Below are positions 38,003-41,703 of a DNA stretch of 41,703 bases, in pieces. Made by a program: the position numbers and the translations under genes. The notes beneath the pieces were generated by a model that had not been told where the DNA came from, did no database searches, and worked only from the letters and a program-made list of their open reading frames with translations. The DNA comes from Planctomycetota bacterium. GTDB taxonomy: Bacteria > Planctomycetota > Phycisphaerae > Phycisphaerales > SM1A02. Every line of letters starts with the position of its first letter. The first letter of the stretch is position 1. The DNA lies in contig JAAELP010000290.1 of assembly GCA_024226535.1 (NCBI GenBank), positions 1 through 41,703 on the forward strand, read 5' to 3'.

Positions 38003-38584
38003 CTATCGGCGAAGCGGTGCGTACAGCAGCACCCACATGGTGGCGCCGAACTGGTGCGCCTCCGGACCGTCGAAGCCCTCGACCGACAGATCCAGGTCAT
38101 CCGGGCCGAGCGGGCTGCGCAGCACGAGGAAGCTCTCGTCGGCCATCACCCGCCGGCAGCGGGCGGCCTGGGCGAAGACCCGCAGACGCCCGGGTTCGTC
38201 GCCCATGAGCGGATACGGCGGATCCATGAACACGATGTCCACCGGGGTCGGAGCCCGCATCAGGGCCAGCTCGCCCAGCGCGTCGGCTCGCACCCCCGTC
38301 GCAAAGTCGCCGCAGCCCAGCGCCTCGATGTTCTTCTCCAGGAGCGTCGCGATCCCGCGATCGCGTTCGACCATGACCACGCGGGAGGCCCCCCGGCTGA
38401 CCGCCTCGAGCCCCATCGTCCCTACGCCCGCGAACAGGTCGAGCACCGAGGCGTCCTCGAACCACTCGCGGAGCATGTTGAACAGCCCCTCTCTCGCCCG
38501 GTGCGCGAACGGCCGGCTCACCGACGCGTCGGGCGGCGTGAGGAGGTGTCGCGTTCGGTGGATGCCTCCGATGATGCGGAGCAT
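38003..38584 (-). CDS. rsmD: 16S rRNA (guanine966-N2)-methyltransferase RsmD
   Basis: A 193-aa SAM-dependent methyltransferase. It begins MLRIIGGIHRTRHLLTPP (usual R-x-I-x-G-x-x-R/G-x-x-L), SRPFAHRAREGLFNML, then VLDLFAGVGTMGLEAVSRGASRVVMVERD, the SAM-binding motif, and VDIVFMDPPYPLMGDEP, the DPPY catalytic motif of N6/N2-aminomethyltransferases. It methylates G966 of 16S rRNA in the small subunit. All motifs and the length are as in the family. Its ATG forms the end of a 32-bp inverted repeat whose other end is the ATG of the divergent hydrolase gene, so the two genes have almost the same leader sequence. Confidence 0.94.
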   Translation of the reverse strand: MLRIIGGIHRTRHLLTPPDASVSRPFAHRAREGLFNMLREWFEDASVLDLFAGVGTMGLEAVSRGASRVVMVERDRGIATLLEKNIEALGCGDFATGVRADALGELALMRAPTPVDIVFMDPPYPLMGDEPGRLRVFAQAARCRRVMADESFLVLRSPLGPDDLDLSVEGFDGPEAHQFGATMWVLLYAPLRR

Positions 38585-38698
38585 TGGTGGGGAGAGGGAC
38601 TCAGGGACTGAGGGACGAAGGGACTAAGGGTATCTTGGTTGGACGACGGCGTCCGCATCACGTCCACCTCAGTCCCTGAGTCCCTCTTCCCACCAATG
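38582..38698. repeat. Near-perfect 32-bp inverted repeat joining two start codons
   Basis: The arms 38582-38613 and 38667-38698 are inverted copies matching at 31 of 32 positions. Each arm includes the start codon of the gene it faces: rsmD on the left, hydrolase on the right. Reading towards each gene the sequence is CCTCAGTCCCTGAGTCCCTC, then T(C/T)CCCACCAATG. On the rsmD side the 8-nt unit AGTCCCTN occurs four times (38594-38625). Neither leader has a purine-rich Shine-Dalgarno site; both are pyrimidine-rich. The 53-bp centre holds no other clear signal. Confidence 0.85.
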
Positions 38699-39487
38699 TA
38701 CGACCGCTCCGCTCCCCTGCCCCGCGCGTTGGAAGCGCGCTCCCACTGGCAGCGTCTGGGCCCGTCGGGCATTCCCGCCCTGCTCGTCGATCCGCGTGAC
38801 GACGAAGGCGGCCCGGCGCCGCCGGTCGTTCTCTGGATGCACGGGCGCACCGCGAGCAAGGAGCTCGATCCGGGACGCTACCTGCGGCTGATGCGGGCCG
38901 GGATCGGGGTGTGCGCGGTGGATCTCCCCGGGCACGGTGAGCGTTTCGACGCCGCCCTCCAGCACCCCCGCCACACGCTGGAGCTGATCCACCAGATGAT
39001 CGCCGAGATCGACGAGGTGAGCGACGCGCTGCGCGAGCTGGTGCGATTCGACATGACCCGGATGGCCATCGGGGGAATGTCCGCCGGGGGGATGGCGGCG
39101 TTGTCCCGCCTGTGCCGCGAGCACGACTTCCGGTGCGCCGCCGTGGAGGCGTCAACCGGGTCCTGGGAGCAGCAACGACACCGCGAGATGTTCGAGGGCC
39201 GGCCCGCGAGCGAGATCGCGCGGGGCAACCCGATCGAACACCTCGGCGGCTGGCGCGAGATCCCGCTCCAGGCGATCCACTCGCGGCTGGACATGTGGGT
39301 GGCCTTCGACGGCCAGGCCGCGTTCATCGAAGCGCTGCGCGAACGCTACGACGCGCCCGAGGACGTCGAGTTCGTCGTCTACGACCGAACCGGCGCGCCG
39401 TTCGAGCACGCCGGCTTCGGGCGCCTCTCGTCGGACGCCAAGAACCGACAGCGGGATTTCTTCGCGCTCCACCTTCCGTCGGCCTGA
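38696..39487 (+). CDS. Alpha/beta hydrolase (dienelactone-hydrolase/acetyl-esterase-like)
   Basis: A 263-aa cytosolic hydrolase. VVLWMHGRTASKEL is the oxyanion HG motif, GVCAVDLPGHGERFD follows, and the nucleophile elbow is AIGGMSAGGMAALSRL (G-x-S-x-G). RLDMWVAFDGQ may hold the acid residue and GAPFEHAGFG the catalytic His. It resembles prolyl-oligopeptidase-type esterases (YitV-like) in size and motif order; substrate unknown. The ATG at 38696 gives MYDRSAPLPRALEA; an in-frame extension to 38639 runs through the inverted repeat and is not expected to be translated. It is divergent from rsmD. Confidence 0.85.
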   Translation: MYDRSAPLPRALEARSHWQRLGPSGIPALLVDPRDDEGGPAPPVVLWMHGRTASKELDPGRYLRLMRAGIGVCAVDLPGHGERFDAALQHPRHTLELIHQMIAEIDEVSDALRELVRFDMTRMAIGGMSAGGMAALSRLCREHDFRCAAVEASTGSWEQQRHREMFEGRPASEIARGNPIEHLGGWREIPLQAIHSRLDMWVAFDGQAAFIEALRERYDAPEDVEFVVYDRTGAPFEHAGFGRLSSDAKNRQRDFFALHLPSA

Positions 39488-39583
39488 CCCTCTTGCGCGT
39501 CCCGGGGGCCCGCAAACGGGACATGACCGGTGCGCCGCGGTGCGGCATGATGCATCGTGTCAAGAAAGGTCAGGAACGAAGCC

Positions 39584-40177
39584 ATGCTCGACATCCTGTT
39601 CGCAACGGACGCCTTGCTCTTCACCGTGCCGGCCCTCCTCGGGACGGCGGTGTTCCTCATGAAGACGGGCCTGATGCTTCTCGGAGGCGCGGTCGACGCC
39701 GATGTCGAGATGGATGTCGACGCCGACGCGGACGTGCCCGAAGGCGTGCACGATCCCGGCGACTCCACGGACGCGTTCACGTTCATCTCGATGCAGAGCA
39801 TCGCGGCATTTCTGATGGGCTTCGGCTGGGGCGGGCTCGTCGGGTTCCGAACGCTGGAGTGGTCGCTGGTCAACAGCCTGCTGCTCGGCGTCGGGTTCGG
39901 CGTGTTCCTCATGTGGCTGCTGGGCATCATGCTCCGCGCGGTCTATGACCTCCAGGGAAGCGGCCACGTGAGCATCGAGAGCGCCATCGGACGCGATGGC
40001 ACGGTCTACGCCGAGATCCCCGGATCCGATGCCGGGGCCGGGCAGGTGCGCGTCGTCATCGATGAGCGCGAGCGGTTCTACCGGGCGGTCTCGGTGGACG
40101 AGAAGCTGCCGACGGGAACCCGCATTCGCGTGGTCCGCGTCACCGGTGACAACACGCTGACGGTGCGCAAGGTCTGA
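39584..40177 (+). CDS. NfeD-like membrane protein with OB-fold domain
   Basis: A 197-aa protein with an N-terminal helix (LLFTVPALLGTAVFLMKTGLML), an acidic loop rich in Asp (VDADVEMDVDADADVPEG, about 41-58), two further membrane helices (FISMQSIAAFLMGFGWGGL; LLLGVGFGVFLMWLLGIML), and a C-terminal beta-barrel-like region (about 125-197: GRDGTVYAEIP, GQVRVVIDERERFYRAVS, GTRIRVVRV). The order and the following flotillin gene match short NfeD/YuaF proteins that partner flotillins. It lacks the ClpP-class protease domain of long NfeD. AGGTCAGGAACG precedes the ATG at 39584; a GTG at 39557 is an alternative start. The flotillin gene follows after 60 bp. Confidence 0.82.
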   Translation: MLDILFATDALLFTVPALLGTAVFLMKTGLMLLGGAVDADVEMDVDADADVPEGVHDPGDSTDAFTFISMQSIAAFLMGFGWGGLVGFRTLEWSLVNSLLLGVGFGVFLMWLLGIMLRAVYDLQGSGHVSIESAIGRDGTVYAEIPGSDAGAGQVRVVIDERERFYRAVSVDEKLPTGTRIRVVRVTGDNTLTVRKV

Positions 40178-40237
40178 CACGGAAACAACGACAAGACACG
40201 AGATAGACACACCTGATCGCGCAATCGGAGACAAGCC

Positions 40238-41703
40238 ATGGACAACATGATTCCAGTTCTCGGCGCCATTGCCGCCGTCATCTTCATCCTCTTCCTCGTC
40301 ATCCTCATCGTGGCCTCCCGGTACAAGCGCTGCCCGAGCAACCGAGTGCTCGTCAAGTACGGTCGCGTCGGCGGGGCCAAGGCCGCCCAGTGCTATCACG
40401 GCGGCGGTGCGTTCATCTGGCCGCTCATCCAGGACTACGCGTACCTGAGCCTGGAGCCGTTGGTCATCGAGATTCCCCTCGAAGGCGCGCTCTCCCTGAA
40501 CAACATCCGCGTGAACGTGCCGTCGACCTTCACCGTCGGTGTGTCGACCGAACCGGTGCTGATGAACAGCGCCGCGGAGCGTCTGCTCACGCTCGACGAC
40601 CGCAAGGTTCGTGACCAGGCCCAGGACATCATCCTCGGCCAGCTCCGTCTCGTGATCGCCACGCTTTCGATCGAGGAGATCAACAAGGACCGTGAGAAGT
40701 TCATGGCCCTCATCAACGAGAACGTGGGGCAGGAGATCAACAAGGTCGGCCTCGAGCTGATCAACGTGAACATCCGCGACATCACCGACGAGAGCGGGTA
40801 CATCCAGGCGATCGGCCAGCGGGCCGCGGCGGAAGCGATCCAGCGGGCGAAGGTCGACGTGGCCGAGCAGGAGCGCGACGGTGCGACGGGCGAGGCGACG
40901 GCCAACCGCGAGCGCATCGTCGGCGTGTCCAACGAATCCGCGACTGCCGAGGAGGGCAAGAAGGAAGCCCAGCGACGCCAGCGTGTCACCGTGGCCGCCC
41001 TCGAGGCCGAGGCCGTTACCGGCGAGGTGGAGTCGAGGCGGAACCAGGAGATCGCGATGGCTCAACGCGAAGCCGAGACGGTCGCCGCGACCAAGCGGGC
41101 CGAGCAGGAGCAGCGCATCCAGGTCTCCGACGCCGAGTCCCTCGCGGTGGACGGCGAGAACACGGCCAACGCCACGATCGCCGATTCCAACGCGAAGCTC
41201 GCCGAGATCCGCGCCGAGGCGATGCGCCGCGCCGACGTCGCCGCGGCCGAAGCGCAGGAGGCGATCCTGCGAGCCGAGCGTGAGCAGGAGCTTGCCCGCC
41301 TCTCCAAGGTCGAGCTGGCCCCGCAGGAGATCGAGAAGCAGCGCATCGAGATCGCCGCCGAGGCCGAGGCCGAGCGTCTCAGGCGCGAGGCGCGTGGTGA
41401 CGCGGACGCGATCCTCGCTCGCTACGAGGCAGAGGCCGAGGGCACGCAGAAGGTGCTCGAGGCGAAGGCCGAGGGCTACCGCAAGCTCGTGCAGGCGTGC
41501 GCGGAGAACCCGCAGATCGCGCCGACCCTGCTCATGATCGAGCAGCTCCCGACGCTCGTCTCCGAGCAGGTCAAGGCGATCCAGAACCTCAAGATCGACA
41601 AGATCACCGTCTGGGATTCCGGCGGCTCCAATGGGAACAATGGAGGCGGCACCACCGCCGGCTTCCTCGCCAGCCTGATCGGGTCGCTGCCGGCGATGCA
41701 CGA
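40238..41703 (+). CDS. Flotillin (SPFH-domain membrane scaffold), 3' end outside the window
   Basis: The first 488 codons are visible, with the frame open at the window end. A single N-terminal membrane segment (VLGAIAAVIFILFLVILIVA) is followed by the SPFH/PHB domain (about 30-200: NRVLVKYGRVGG, GGGAFIWPLIQDYAYLSLEP, NNIRVNVPSTFTVGVSTEP, INKVGLELINVNIRDITDE) and a long Ala/Glu-rich coiled coil (about 200-430) with the repeated EA pattern of flotillins. The tail includes TLLMIEQLPTLVSEQVKAIQNLKIDKITVWD, the conserved C-terminal oligomerisation part, then a Gly/Asn-rich stretch. It organises membrane microdomains. GGAG lies about 9 nt before the ATG. With the NfeD-like gene it forms the usual pair. 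Confidence 0.93.
   Translation, partial: MDNMIPVLGAIAAVIFILFLVILIVASRYKRCPSNRVLVKYGRVGGAKAAQCYHGGGAFIWPLIQDYAYLSLEPLVIEIPLEGALSLNNIRVNVPSTFTVGVSTEPVLMNSAAERLLTLDDRKVRDQAQDIILGQLRLVIATLSIEEINKDREKFMALINENVGQEINKVGLELINVNIRDITDESGYIQAIGQRAAAEAIQRAKVDVAEQERDGATGEATANRERIVGVSNESATAEEGKKEAQRRQRVTVAALEAEAVTGEVESRRNQEIAMAQREAETVAATKRAEQEQRIQVSDAESLAVDGENTANATIADSNAKLAEIRAEAMRRADVAAAEAQEAILRAEREQELARLSKVELAPQEIEKQRIEIAAEAEAERLRREARGDADAILARYEAEAEGTQKVLEAKAEGYRKLVQACAENPQIAPTLLMIEQLPTLVSEQVKAIQNLKIDKITVWDSGGSNGNNGGGTTAGFLASLIGSLPAMH

Noticed and set aside
39560..41701. A 713-codon minus-strand open frame opposite the NfeD and flotillin genes
   Set aside because: It is the antisense of two clearly conserved genes and reads as Arg/Leu/Asp-rich repeats without a recognisable domain; long antisense frames are common at this GC content.

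Overview
The window is high-GC bacterial DNA and most likely comes from a planctomycete of the Phycisphaerae type. The best clue is the C-terminus of the FG-GAP protein ending at 15930: two dockerin-like DxDGxG...FxDLL repeats, each followed by AWGPC, a form I associate with Phycisphaerales secreted proteins. Other clues are a Kdo transferase (waaA, so an LPS-type outer membrane), menG (menaquinone), many secreted proteins, and short operons on both strands. There is no rRNA, recognisable tRNA, CRISPR array, transposase or phage gene. Organism assignment is inference.

Layout. 0.17-1.23 kb: a tight three-gene operon with two WXG100-like small proteins in which W-x-D replaces W-x-G. 1.3-5.2 kb: MFS transporter, aminotransferase, sodium:solute symporter. 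5.35-6.5 kb: a QueC-like protein without a PP-loop, and rplU. 6.4-9.0 kb (minus): secreted hypothetical, amidohydrolase, M48 lipoprotein peptidase. 9.07-14.0 kb (plus): menG, ECF sigma factor, anti-sigma candidate, secreted protein, lysC. 14.03-14.62 kb: a gene-free inverted duplication built of small GC-rich palindromes. 14.7-15.9 kb: FG-GAP repeat protein that has lost its 5' end. 16.0-24.4 kb: an envelope glycan locus with a Cys-less exosortase homologue, a GT-C-like membrane protein, DprE1, DprE2, a second GT-C-like gene broken by a stop and a frameshift, and an LtaS-like transferase. 24.6-29.8 kb: membrane-anchored hypothetical, DUF2092/TlpA-type fusion, tRNA-queuosine mannosyltransferase-like protein, Fur regulator, TsaE-YacG fusion, thiL. 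29.8-30.26 kb: a probable structured RNA with its own terminator. 30.3-33.6 kb: waaA and a secreted S9 peptidase. 33.66-36.5 kb: two tandem secreted ClpP/NfeD-protease-fold paralogues. 36.7-39.5 kb: CCA-adding enzyme, rsmD, alpha/beta hydrolase. 39.6 kb to the end: NfeD-like protein and a flotillin that runs off the window.

The most notable points are: the W-x-D small-protein operon; the DprE1/DprE2 arabinose-donor genes between two GT-C-like genes; the candidate RNA with anti-Shine-Dalgarno-like tracts; the TsaE-YacG fusion; the tandem secreted ClpP-fold proteins; and a repeated arrangement in which a TAnnnT -10 hexamer sits only 6-12 nt before the start codon, suggesting many leaderless or near-leaderless mRNAs.
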